Below, one piece after another: positions 1-6,628 of a stretch of DNA of 38,828 nt. A program made the position numbers and the translations under genes. Numbering within the stretch: position 1 is the stretch's first letter; each line of letters opens with the position of its first letter. Source of the stretch: an uncultured Clostridia bacterium (GTDB taxonomy: Bacteria; Bacillota; Clostridia; TANB77; CAG-508). A model generated the notes under the pieces. The model searched no databases. It worked only from the letters and a program-made list of their open reading frames with translations, and was not told the DNA's origin. The stretch covers positions 1-38,828 of the forward strand of contig CALXJM010000005.1 of the NCBI GenBank assembly GCA_944388625.1, written 5' to 3'.

Positions 1-190
1 GATTTCTCATTGTTATTCCCCTCTAATAGGCAGGTTGCTTGCGTGTTACTCACCAGTCCGCCACTAAAGCCTTTGTTATAAATTTCAATCCGATAAATCT
101 TCTCTCCATTTATAACGACTTCCGTTCGACTTGCATGTCTTATGTGCGCCGCCAGCGTTTATCCTGAGCCAGGATCAAACTCTCTAATTA
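1..190 (-). rRNA. rrs: 16S ribosomal RNA, 5' end (partial)
   Basis: The reverse complement contains the universal bacterial 16S start AGAGTTTGATCCTGGCTCAG (its first base at 183) followed by the conserved GGCGGC and CATGCAAGTCGA segments. By alignment with E. coli numbering the mature 5' end is near 190. The gene reads leftward out of the window, so only about the first 190 nt are present. Its promoters are in the AT-rich region to the right. Confidence 0.97.
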
Positions 191-345
191 TTTCTTAGAG
201 CTCTTGACTCTTTTATTTTTTTCTTTTCCTTTTTTGGAATTTTCAGGTCCTTTTTTTTATTTTCTTTTAGAAAATTTTCTTGGTTTCTTTTTCATTTTAT
301 TATTTATTTTTCAATGTGCTTTTCTCTTTATTAGAGACGTTTTTT

Positions 346-374
346 ATTATACTATCACAAACTACATTTGTCAA
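346..374 (-). promoter_or_regulatory. rRNA operon promoter (proximal)
   Basis: On the minus strand a perfect -35 TTGACA (369-374) is followed after exactly 17 nt by a perfect -10 TATAAT (346-351). Transcription would start near 339 and run into the 16S gene. Both hexamers and the spacer are consensus, as expected for an rRNA promoter. Confidence 0.88.
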
Positions 375-531
375 CACATTTTTTGAATTTTTTTTACTTT
401 TTTCTTCTCTTTTTATCCACTTCTTTTGGGCAAAAGAAAAATTAGTAATTTAGCCCACTTTCTCTTCTCGCTATTCCTTTTTATTACTAATTTAGTTAAC
501 ATATTTCATTTGTTGATTAGTACTCTTATAT

Positions 532-558
532 ATTATCATACTTGCGCTCTCATGTCAA
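532..558 (-). promoter_or_regulatory. possible distal tandem rRNA promoter
   Basis: A second perfect TTGACA lies on the minus strand at 553-558. The best -10 is GATAAT (532-537) with a short 15-nt spacer, or a weaker TAATAT at 17 nt. Tandem promoters are usual for rRNA operons, but the spacing makes this one less certain than the proximal promoter. Confidence 0.4.
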
Positions 559-695
559 CACTTTTTTCCCTTTTTTTTCATGTTTTTTTTTACCATTTCA
601 TTTTACTTTTTTGTAACACTTAATTTGTCTTTCGAATAATATATACCATACTAAGGAAACAGATAAAGAATTCTTTTGTTTAGGAGGTATTACAC

Positions 696-794
696 ATGGG
701 AAATTGCTGTAATGATGAAATACTTTGGTTTATTATCCTATTCTTACTGCTTTTCTGTAGTTGTGGCAACAAAAATTGTTGCTGTCAAAATTAA
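696..794 (+). CDS. Cys-rich single-span membrane micro-peptide (32 aa), copy 1
   Basis: A 32-residue open frame starts at an ATG preceded by a textbook AGGAGG (682-687) with 8 nt spacing. The peptide begins MGNCCNDEILW, continues with about 12 hydrophobic residues (FIILFLLLF core), and ends in a Cys/Asn-rich tail (CSCGNKNCCCQN). It shares its plan with the products at 871-987 and 5078-5242: a Cys/Gly head, an acidic D/E just before the membrane segment, a Leu/Ile/Phe span, then C-x-C and CC near the C-terminus. I do not recognise a named family. Small Cys/Gly-rich hydrophobic peptides of this size are common among spore-associated proteins of Firmicutes, but that role is inference. A longer frame covering this region in another phase has no ribosome binding site. 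Confidence 0.7.
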   Translation: MGNCCNDEILWFIILFLLLFCSCGNKNCCCQN

Positions 795-870
795 TCAACT
801 CTTTTTATGTGGAATTTTTGCTTTACATTTGTACTACAGAAAATATTTACTTAGAAAGGGGGGAAATCAT

Positions 871-987
871 ATGCCAGAAAACAGAGGAGGATGCGGATTT
901 GGTTTTGGAGATGATTGCATCTGGATTATAATTGTTTTAATTTTAATTTGTTGCTGTTGCGGTGGTAACAAAGGTGGTTGTTGCTAA
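871..987 (+). CDS. Cys/Gly-rich single-span membrane micro-peptide (38 aa), copy 2
   Basis: The start is an ATG preceded by AAAGGGGGG with about 7 nt spacing; an upstream in-frame extension to 676 lacks such a site and overlaps the real peptide at 696-794, so the short form is chosen. The peptide starts MPENRGGCGFGFGDDC, has a 10-residue Ile/Leu/Val stretch, then CCCCGGNKGGCC. It is clearly built like the peptides at 696-794 and 5078-5242. It lies 76 nt downstream of copy 1, probably in the same transcript, and is followed by a long hairpin terminator. Function unknown. The Cys-flanked membrane helix could bind metal, form disulfide-linked layers or carry lipid; none of this can be decided from sequence. 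Confidence 0.72.
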   Translation: MPENRGGCGFGFGDDCIWIIIVLILICCCCGGNKGGCC

Positions 988-992
988 TCAGT

Positions 993-1046
993 AATATGAT
1001 AAAAAGAAGTAAGTTATATAATAAACTTACTTCTTTTTATCATATT
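993..1046. terminator. bidirectional terminator
   Basis: A perfect 23-bp inverted repeat (993-1015 and 1024-1046) with an 8-nt loop, with A-rich and T-rich flanks on the arms. It sits between the plus-strand Cys-rich peptide (stop at 987) and the minus-strand gene ending at 1054, so it can stop transcription from both sides. Confidence 0.9.
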
Positions 1047-1053
1047 CAAGTAA

Positions 1054-1326
1054 TTACAAATTGATACTTATATTATTCATTCCGTTTTTTTCATTCCCTA
1101 TAATGTTTATGTTGGGTAATTGATTATTTTCAATTAGTCTAGCAATATTCTTTTCTGTTATATTGGTATTTAATGCTAGAGCATTAATTGAAGAAACAGC
1201 CTCATTCTCTTCAAAATAATTATTTAATGTTTGTATGTCCGCTCTATCTTTTACAGTGCATAATTTACATGTATTCTCATTACCTGCATAAAAACTTCCA
1301 CAGCGTATACATCTTTTTACTTCCAT
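1054..1326 (-). CDS. YvyF-like zinc-ribbon/HTH small regulatory protein
   Basis: The 90-residue product has an N-terminal zinc ribbon (RCIRCGSFYAGNENTCKLC, two CxxC knuckles at about 6-23) followed by a predicted helical region containing an HTH-like stretch (about 45-75, ending in the IARLIENNQLP segment). This resembles the YvyF/flagellar-operon zinc-ribbon family, in which a CxxC...CxxC ribbon precedes a small DNA-binding-like helix bundle. No flagellar gene is present here, so the flagellar link is not supported by context. The start codon lacks a Shine-Dalgarno within 15 nt: the only one (1363-1369) is separated from it by a hairpin and a six-codon upstream frame. Family assignment is moderate; function unknown. 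Confidence 0.65.
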   Translation of the reverse strand: MEVKRCIRCGSFYAGNENTCKLCTVKDRADIQTLNNYFEENEAVSSINALALNTNITEKNIARLIENNQLPNINIIGNEKNGMNNISINL

Positions 1327-1338
1327 AATTTTAGTATT

Positions 1339-1369
1339 GTTAACTATTTAAAGTTAACATATCTCCCTT
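1339..1369 (-). promoter_or_regulatory. leader with SD, mini-ORF and hairpin before the YvyF-like gene
   Basis: Reading the minus strand, AAGGGAG (1363-1369) is followed two bases later by ATG (1360-1358) opening a six-codon frame MLTLNS with a stop at 1342-1340. The same bases form a perfect 7-bp stem (1339-1345 with 1352-1358, 6-nt loop). The main start codon follows 12 nt further on with no Shine-Dalgarno of its own. This suggests translational control or a structure that shortens the distance between SD and start. Confidence 0.45.
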
Positions 1370-1391
1370 CTTTTTAATCTTTTTAATCTTT

Positions 1392-2783
1392 TTAAAAATG
1401 TCTTCCACTTTTTTTGCCTTTAAATGAATTATCTTTTATTTCTGTTGATTCATCTTCAAGAGTCATATTTTCATTATATTCTGGAACTTCTGAGTCGCCA
1501 AATGCATTTTCTTTTGTTTTTACATATTTGTATTCAATAATCGCAAATATAATTCCAGCTATAGTTATAATAGATACACATATTGCAAATATAATTTTTT
1601 TAATTAATTCTGCTTTTGCATGCTGTTCTTGTTGCTCTTTTAAGGTGCTCAAAGCTTCCTCATCTAAAGAACTTTTTTGTACCAAAATTTGATATGTTAA
1701 TGTCTCTTCTGTTTCAGGATTTTTTACAATAATAGTAACTACATTTTCTCCTATTTCTAAATTTTTTCCTCCTAATATTTCTACAGTCATTCCTTCTATG
1801 TTTGGAACAGCTTCTACAGATAAAGAAACAACATCTCTTTCTACACTACAAGTATACTCATAAATAAGAGGATCAAAACTTGGCATTAATTCTACTTTAA
1901 TATATTCTCCATTTTCTTTTATAGCGTCCAAGCCAATTGCTTGTATTCCTATTGTTCTATTTTCTTCTTCATCACTAGCTCCTTTTTGTACTTTTATTGT
2001 GTATGTATTTGTACTACCATTTTCTGCTACTACTTGTATTTTTACAATTGTTTCATCATCTTCTAATGTAATTTCACCATCTCCTTTAACTTTTGCATCA
2101 TCATCTTCTGCTCGTGCTGTAATTCTTATTTTCTCTGTGTTTTCCTCTACATTTACTGTATAGGATGTAACTCTTTTGTTAAATTCTGGTGATAAAGTGC
2201 CTGCACTTAATTTAATAGATTCTAAGTAATTGTTACTTGACTTTGTCGGCGTTTCTGAAATTGTTGTAGTATTTTTGTTTATATTAGTATTACTATTCGT
2301 ACTTGTACTTGTATTTGTATTTGTATTTGTACCAGTATTTGTATTTGTATTTGTGCTAGTATTAGAATTTGCATTGTTATTTACAGGTGGCTCTGGTTCT
2401 TGTTTTGCTTGTACGGTAATCGTTTTACTTGCAAAATTTCTCGTTACAACTCCTCCTTCATATTCTGTTATAGATCCTGTTAATGTTACAGTAATATTTC
2501 CTTCTGATGTTGGTGTATATGTTCCAGAAAATGAAATAGGAATATTACTTTCGTAATTGTCTAATTCATTACTTTGCGCAATTACTGTTCCATTAACACT
2601 TAAAGTTAGATTCCATTGTACTGCACTTCCACTAACAGAAATTGTAATTGCCTCCCCTACAGTAGCTGTTCCATTGCAACTAATGCTTGCATTGGCTGCA
2701 TATGTCTTTGAACTAAAAATTAGTAACAGCAAAAGGCATATTCCAATTATAATCAGCAGTGCTTTTTTATTTAATTTTACCAT
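1392..2783 (-). CDS. membrane-anchored surface protein with cadherin-like beta-sandwich domains
   Basis: The 463-residue protein has an N-terminal signal/anchor (about 1-30, ending KTYAA). Next come a beta-sandwich domain (about 31-128) and an Asn/Thr/Ser linker (about 135-183, made largely of NT repeats). Two cadherin-like beta-sandwich repeats follow (about 184-275 and 276-372; typical LKLSxGTLxPxFxxxxxxY and NGxxxxYTI patterns). A transmembrane helix (about 390-412) and an acidic cytoplasmic tail ending KKSGRHF complete it. The start has AGAGGAG with suitable spacing. It lies 16 nt downstream of the dockerin-bearing glucosaminidase and is probably co-transcribed. It is the positional and architectural counterpart of the protein at 24823-26128. 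Its N-terminal domain is cohesin-like in length and position but less convincingly so. Likely role: display or retention of the upstream hydrolase at the membrane (inference). Confidence 0.8.
   Translation of the reverse strand: MVKLNKKALLIIIGICLLLLLIFSSKTYAANASISCNGTATVGEAITISVSGSAVQWNLTLSVNGTVIAQSNELDNYESNIPISFSGTYTPTSEGNITVTLTGSITEYEGGVVTRNFASKTITVQAKQEPEPPVNNNANSNTSTNTNTNTGTNTNTNTSTSTNSNTNINKNTTTISETPTKSSNNYLESIKLSAGTLSPEFNKRVTSYTVNVEENTEKIRITARAEDDDAKVKGDGEITLEDDETIVKIQVVAENGSTNTYTIKVQKGASDEEENRTIGIQAIGLDAIKENGEYIKVELMPSFDPLIYEYTCSVERDVVSLSVEAVPNIEGMTVEILGGKNLEIGENVVTIIVKNPETEETLTYQILVQKSSLDEEALSTLKEQQEQHAKAELIKKIIFAICVSIITIAGIIFAIIEYKYVKTKENAFGDSEVPEYNENMTLEDESTEIKDNSFKGKKSGRHF
2296..2370. 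repeat. hexanucleotide repeat encoding an Asn-Thr linker
   Basis: Degenerate tandem copies of the hexamer GTATTT/GTACTT on the plus strand, encoding alternating Thr and Asn on the minus strand inside the linker of the surface protein. Unit length is a multiple of three, so slippage would lengthen or shorten the linker without breaking the frame. Confidence 0.75.
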
Positions 2784-2799
2784 TTGTTAGACTCCTCTC

Positions 2800-4905
2800 T
2801 TACTTATTTAAATATATACTTTGTATTTCCATAACTTCTCTCTTCAATAGAAATGAATCTCCGCTGTCAATGTATCCATCAAAGTTTACATCTGCTGCCT
2901 TTTTATAATTATCATTTTCCAAGTTTTTCACTTCTTTGATGACTTGTTTTATAACAAAGGTATCTCCACTATCAATATATCCATCTCCATTAATATCTCC
3001 TAGCTTAACAACTGTGTAAGTTTTGTCTCCTATGGTTACTGTACTTCCTGTAGCTAATCTTTCATTTGTAGCTGTTGCATTTTTATACTCCTCTTTAGAT
3101 TGAATATTTTGGATATTAGTTTTAGGCTCTACCTCTATTATTTGATTTTCATCTTCTAATTTAAAATCATTGTTTTCTTTTATAGGTTCTGGTTCTGGTG
3201 TTTCATTAGTAGGCACTAAGTATAACTTATTTCCATCTGGGCTATATCTCGAAGCATATCCCTCTAGCCCGTCAGGCATAACTATTCTGTCCCAGTAATA
3301 TCCGTTTGCATCTTTAGCTTGTGCCTTTTCTATCCTTGTAACAATAGTACCATCACTAAGTGTTCTGATTACATTATAGTTAGTTCCAGGTCCATTTCTT
3401 ACATTTAGTCCATCTGCATTAATCCTTATCTCTTCTCCTCCTGAATTATTAACTGATATATAATTTGTTGCAACATATCCCTGCCTTCCATCTGCTAGCA
3501 TTACTCTATCCCAGCTATAACCATCTTTATTATACATTCCTATTTGAATTCTAGTCATTGCCTGCCCAATTGTTAAGGTAGTGATAACAGTAGTTCCTGT
3601 AAGTCCTGGTCCATTTCTTAAATTAGCTATAGTAGTTGCATACACTTTCTCATTACAGTTTGTTACATCAGCCACCGTTTGTAAATATTTGTTAGCTACA
3701 TATCCTATAGTGCCATCAGATAAAACAACCTTGTCCCAATATAGTCCATCTGTTGTAGATACAGCTTCTTCAATAACAAGTACTGATTCATTTCTATTTA
3801 CAGTTCTTATTATATTTCCAGATAAGCTCCCTGCATCTCTAATTCTCACTTCATCTCCTGTAATAACAGCATTCTTCGTGCATACTTTGTTTGCAGAAGG
3901 AATAGGGCATGGACCTTGTGGCATATTTTCATACATTGGAATTACAAAAGTAAAACCATAATCTAATGTTCCTTCATTTCTATATGTACTGGCTACTCTT
4001 CTGCCTTCTGTTTCCGGTGCTTGAATATTTTGCATATATTGATTGCTAAACAAAGTACCATCAGATCCATCTATGTCAAATTTCTGTAAGTAAACCGTAT
4101 CTAGTCCTTGTTGTAAGTAGTTATTGTATACAAACTGTGCTCCACCTATAATGGATTTTTCTGGTGTATTCCAGCCTTGTGATTTTGCATATGCCAAAGC
4201 ATTTTGAATAATTGTTGCATTGGCAGTTGGATATGCTCCTATATTAAACATGTTATAATATGTATTTCCATCTGAGTCTGTCATTCCTTTACCTGTTGTG
4301 CTTCCACCTGAACCTTGTTCTTGCAATAATCTTGAAGCAAGAAAATAAGGACTTACTCCTGATATTCTAGCTGCTTCCATAAAAGCATCAGTATAATTAG
4401 AGCCTGAAACAAAACTACCAGATGTTAATCTTTCTACACCACTTCTATTTTGCGCTCCTTCAACATAAACATATCTTTCAAATTGGAATACATTAGTATC
4501 ATCTAAAAAGTTTCTTGGATCCATTTGATAAGCAATAGCAGCTTCAGAAGCGCAATTCCATGTTCCATTGTCATATACTTTTGTTCCACAAATAGAGCAA
4601 ATCCATTCTCCACTTTTTCCTTGTATCAAACTTTTTGGGCTAGTTCCATGTCCCGTATATTCACTTTTTATTACATAGTTCCAGTCTAATCCTGTGTAAA
4701 GTAATATAAATTTCCAATTTGGATGTTGATTTTTTAAATTTTGTAGTAATGTTGCATAACCTGGATATTTACTTTCATCTATATTATAAATATTATTACT
4801 ATCTTCATTTCTAAACTGAGCTGCTATAGAGAAATTTATTTTCATATTCATTATTATTATAACGGTAAATAGTACAATTGCAATATATTTTCTTATTTTC
4901 TCCAT
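2800..4905 (-). CDS. secreted glucosaminidase with three SH3 domains and a C-terminal dockerin
   Basis: This 701-residue hydrolase has a signal peptide (about 1-29). A catalytic N-acetylglucosaminidase domain (GH73/LytD-type, about 45-330) contains SRLLQEQG, with Glu196 as the candidate catalytic acid, and an inserted CSIC...C zinc-knuckle-like patch near 103-118. Three bacterial SH3 repeats follow (about 342-411, 420-485, 492-553; each with LRNGPG/VRNGPG and WDxVxLxDGxxGYV). After a Pro/Glu linker come two dockerin calcium loops (DINGDGYIDSGD at 637-648, DVNFDGYIDSGD at 672-683). It would cleave the glycan strands of peptidoglycan. The start at 4905 is chosen because the GGAGG lies between it and the upstream ATG at 4917. 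The anchor gene follows after 16 nt. The dockerin implies a cohesin partner; the best candidate in the window is the protein at 24823-26128. Confidence 0.9.
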   Translation of the reverse strand: MEKIRKYIAIVLFTVIIIMNMKINFSIAAQFRNEDSNNIYNIDESKYPGYATLLQNLKNQHPNWKFILLYTGLDWNYVIKSEYTGHGTSPKSLIQGKSGEWICSICGTKVYDNGTWNCASEAAIAYQMDPRNFLDDTNVFQFERYVYVEGAQNRSGVERLTSGSFVSGSNYTDAFMEAARISGVSPYFLASRLLQEQGSGGSTTGKGMTDSDGNTYYNMFNIGAYPTANATIIQNALAYAKSQGWNTPEKSIIGGAQFVYNNYLQQGLDTVYLQKFDIDGSDGTLFSNQYMQNIQAPETEGRRVASTYRNEGTLDYGFTFVIPMYENMPQGPCPIPSANKVCTKNAVITGDEVRIRDAGSLSGNIIRTVNRNESVLVIEEAVSTTDGLYWDKVVLSDGTIGYVANKYLQTVADVTNCNEKVYATTIANLRNGPGLTGTTVITTLTIGQAMTRIQIGMYNKDGYSWDRVMLADGRQGYVATNYISVNNSGGEEIRINADGLNVRNGPGTNYNVIRTLSDGTIVTRIEKAQAKDANGYYWDRIVMPDGLEGYASRYSPDGNKLYLVPTNETPEPEPIKENNDFKLEDENQIIEVEPKTNIQNIQSKEEYKNATATNERLATGSTVTIGDKTYTVVKLGDINGDGYIDSGDTFVIKQVIKEVKNLENDNYKKAADVNFDGYIDSGDSFLLKREVMEIQSIYLNK

Positions 4906-4969
4906 TTTTTCCTCCATTTATTTTTCAAATCGTTTTTCTTTTCCATTTTTCTACTTTATTTACAATAAG

Positions 4970-4998
4970 AGTATATCCATAATAAAAAAATATGTCAA
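4970..4998 (-). promoter_or_regulatory. promoter of the glucosaminidase/anchor operon
   Basis: On the minus strand TTGACA (4993-4998), a 17-nt spacer and TATACT (4970-4975) form a near-consensus promoter about 65 nt upstream of the glucosaminidase start. The -35 box is inside the 3' arm of the preceding gene's terminator hairpin. Confidence 0.75.
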
Positions 4999-5055
4999 TT
5001 GTATTTACAAATATTTCATAAATGTAATATATTTGTAAATCAATTGACATATTTT
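4987..5055 (-). terminator. terminator after the third Cys-rich micro-gene
   Basis: A 27-bp stem with one bulged base (4987-5014 pairing with 5029-5055, 14-nt loop), followed on the minus strand by a T run at 4984-4990. It lies 23 nt after the stop of the gene at 5078-5242. Its downstream arm contains the -35 box of the next operon, so terminator and promoter are overlapped. Confidence 0.82.
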
Positions 5056-5077
5056 AGCTTTTTTCTAGATGTACACT

Positions 5078-5242
5078 TTAGTTGCAGCAACCTCTTCCTG
5101 AGTTACATCCACAGTTTGTAAACAATAATAAGAATATAATTATGAAAAATAGTATTTGGCTGTCTCCACAACCACATCCGCAACCATTAAATAACCCTCC
5201 TAAAGGTCCGTTGTTGCAACCACAATTTCTTTCTTCTTGCAT
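5078..5242 (-). CDS. Cys/Gly-rich single-span membrane micro-peptide (54 aa), copy 3
   Basis: A minus-strand 54-residue frame starts at an ATG with AAGGAGG seven bases upstream and ends just before a strong terminator. The head is Cys/Gly-rich (NCGCNNG, then CGCGCGDS), followed by about 13 hydrophobic residues (ILFFIIIFLLLF) and the tail TNCGCNSGRGCCN. The D/S-x-I-L-x-F-I-I-I-F-L-L-L-F core is nearly the same as in the 32-aa peptide at 696-794 (DEILWFIILFLLLF), so these are relatives. The long plus-strand frame over this interval is its antisense shadow. Its neighbour upstream on the strand is the spore cortex hydrolase SleB, which fits a sporulation-phase role, but there is no direct evidence. 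Function unknown. Confidence 0.78.
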   Translation of the reverse strand: MQEERNCGCNNGPLGGLFNGCGCGCGDSQILFFIIIFLLLFTNCGCNSGRGCCN

Positions 5243-5304
5243 TTTTTTGCCTCCTTTTTACTTTTATAATGTATGATATGCAATTTTTTTAATTGTGTTA
5301 CACA

Positions 5305-6000
5305 TTATTTGCAAAATCTATGGTTTCCTATTGTTACAGTTTCTGGTCTTGACCAAATCCAAGCGCTTGTGGCAGTATTAGGATTAAAATAATAAAGAGC
5401 TCCATAAGACGGATCCCATCCGTTTATAGCATCTTGTGCAGCTTTCTTTGCTGTAGCATTTGGTGTCAAATTGATCTGTCCATCATTTACTACACTAAAC
5501 GCACCAGCTTGATAAATAACTCCTGCTATGGTGTTTGGAAAAGAAGAGCTTTTTACACGATTTAGAACAACCGCTCCCACTGCTACTTGACCAGTGTAAG
5601 ATTCTCCTCTAGCTTCTGCATAAATTAGTCTGCTAAGCAAATTTAAATCATTACTATTAATTGCTCCGCTAGAAGAACTACCTGTTGTAGAAGAATTATA
5701 AATTCCCATTGCTGCCAATGTTTTAGGTCCAGCAATTCCATCTTCTGTTAAACCATTTTTTCTTTGAAAATATTTTACTGCGGCTAATGTTTGACTTCCG
5801 TAAATTCCATCTATATTTCCATTATAGTATCCCCACCTTTTTAATTTCGTCTGAATAGTTGTTACTTCGCTTCCTCTTGATCCATATTTAGAAAGTGCAA
5901 AAGCTTCATTGTTTTCTCTAAAAAACAAATGATATGTGAAAAAAATAGTAATTGCAAAAACAAGTAAAAAAACTGAAAATATTTTATTTTTTTTTAACAT
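5305..6000 (-). CDS. sleB: spore cortex-lytic enzyme SleB
   Basis: The 231-residue protein has an N-terminal signal/anchor (about 1-36) and a peptidoglycan-binding domain of the PG_binding_1 type (about 38-100, with GSRGSEVTTIQ, GxIDGIYGSQT and DGIAGPKT). A Ser/Gly linker leads to a SleB/CwlJ hydrolase domain (about 117-231) carrying LLSRLIYAEARGE, AVGAVVLNRV and ALYYFNP. The glutamate in YAEARGE is the expected catalytic residue. SleB is a lytic transglycosylase acting on muramic-delta-lactam cortex during spore germination, so the organism is likely a spore former. Its ribosome binding site (AAAGGTGG) lies in the 3' arm of a hairpin directly before the start. No YpeB-like partner is adjacent. 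Confidence 0.93.
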   Translation of the reverse strand: MLKKNKIFSVFLLVFAITIFFTYHLFFRENNEAFALSKYGSRGSEVTTIQTKLKRWGYYNGNIDGIYGSQTLAAVKYFQRKNGLTEDGIAGPKTLAAMGIYNSSTTGSSSSGAINSNDLNLLSRLIYAEARGESYTGQVAVGAVVLNRVKSSSFPNTIAGVIYQAGAFSVVNDGQINLTPNATAKKAAQDAINGWDPSYGALYYFNPNTATSAWIWSRPETVTIGNHRFCK

Positions 6001-6057
6001 AAAAAGACCACCTTTGTAAGAAAATATTGTTTTATCCTATTTTCCCCAAAGATGGTC
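6001..6057 (-). promoter_or_regulatory. hairpin that ends the CBS gene and sequesters the sleB RBS
   Basis: On the minus strand GACCATCTTTG (6057-6047) can pair over 11 bp, with one G-U, with CAAAGGTGGTC (6016-6006). The loop is 30 nt and five T residues follow, directly before the sleB ATG. The right arm contains the sleB Shine-Dalgarno. It can serve as the terminator of the CBS-domain gene and, in read-through RNA, hide the sleB ribosome binding site. Confidence 0.65.
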
Positions 6058-6070
6058 ATTTTATGCAAAT

Positions 6071-6520
6071 TTATTCTGCATTCTTATTTTCTTCATGTTG
6101 CATACAACCACATATTTGCTCAAAAGTGCTTGCTACTGTTTGATTAGAAACTTCTTTTTTCCAAGCTAAATCTCCTAATGAAATAATACCTACTAGTTGA
6201 TTATTTTCTGTAACAGGAATTCTTCTTACTTGATTTTGTGACATTTGTTTTATCACTTCTGTTAAATCTGCATCTGATTGAACTGTAATAACATTAGTCG
6301 TCATAATTTTGCTGATAGGTGTATTCTTATAATCTTTATCACAAGCAATGCTTCTTAAAATAATATCTCTATCTGTAACAATTCCAGTTACCTTTTGAGT
6401 ATCATCACATACAACTACACTCCCTATATGATTTTCACTCATAGTTTTTGCTACTTCACAAACTGTATTTGTAGCATTTACCCATTTTACTTCTTTTTTC
6501 ATACAATCTTTTGCTCTCAT
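6071..6520 (-). CDS. CBS-domain pair protein
   Basis: The 149-residue protein is two CBS domains in tandem (about 6-62 and 70-128), with the typical GIVTDRDI-(L) and VGIISLGDLA signatures at the ends of the repeats. Such stand-alone pairs bind adenine nucleotides and act as energy or ligand sensors; the B. subtilis YhcV/YrkP-type proteins are similar. The start at 6520 is preceded by GGAGG with 6 nt spacing; the upstream ATG at 6553 is not. A short C-terminal tail has two Cys (ICGCMQHE). It is followed by a hairpin that overlaps the sleB ribosome binding site. No partner enzyme is evident. Confidence 0.85.
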   Translation of the reverse strand: MRAKDCMKKEVKWVNATNTVCEVAKTMSENHIGSVVVCDDTQKVTGIVTDRDIILRSIACDKDYKNTPISKIMTTNVITVQSDADLTEVIKQMSQNQVRRIPVTENNQLVGIISLGDLAWKKEVSNQTVASTFEQICGCMQHEENKNAE

Positions 6521-6628
6521 AAAAAACCTCCATTCTTTGATTAGTATTAACAAGAACTAGCTTTTTATTCAAGCAATTGAATAGTATGTCTTTTATTATA
6601 ATTTTTTTGACAATTCAATATTTACGTA

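Larger units (their letters stand above)
191..695. other. AT-rich, gene-free region upstream of the rRNA operon
   Basis: About 500 bases of T-rich plus strand between the 16S 5' end and the first micro-gene. I see two promoter-like elements pointing into the 16S gene and no credible coding region. The open frames here are T-homopolymer translations (Phe/Leu/Ile runs) without ribosome binding sites. The leader between the proximal promoter and the 16S start is about 150 nt. Confidence 0.7.

Noticed and set aside
204-623. Open frames of 60-65 aa in the T-rich region upstream of 16S
   Set aside because: They are translations of T homopolymers, without ribosome binding sites, and they overlap the rRNA promoters on the other strand.
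676-987. A single 103-aa protein across the two Cys-rich peptides
   Set aside because: Its start has no ribosome binding site, and it reads the first peptide in a wrong phase. Two short frames with strong sites explain the region better.
2296-2370. Possible CRISPR array
   Set aside because: The repeat unit is six bases, without spacers, and lies in a coding frame. No array was seen elsewhere in the window.
2230-2556. A 108-aa plus-strand Val/Phe-repeat protein
   Set aside because: It is the antisense reading of the Asn-Thr hexamer repeat in the surface protein gene.
5082-5276. A 64-aa plus-strand protein rich in Pro/Gln
   Set aside because: It is the antisense of the Cys/Gly-rich peptide at 5078-5242, which has the RBS and terminator.
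5243-5304. Sporulation sigma factor promoter for the third Cys-rich peptide (CATACATTA)
   Set aside because: The -10-like CATA element is present, but I could not find a -35 element at the proper distance, so no promoter is called.
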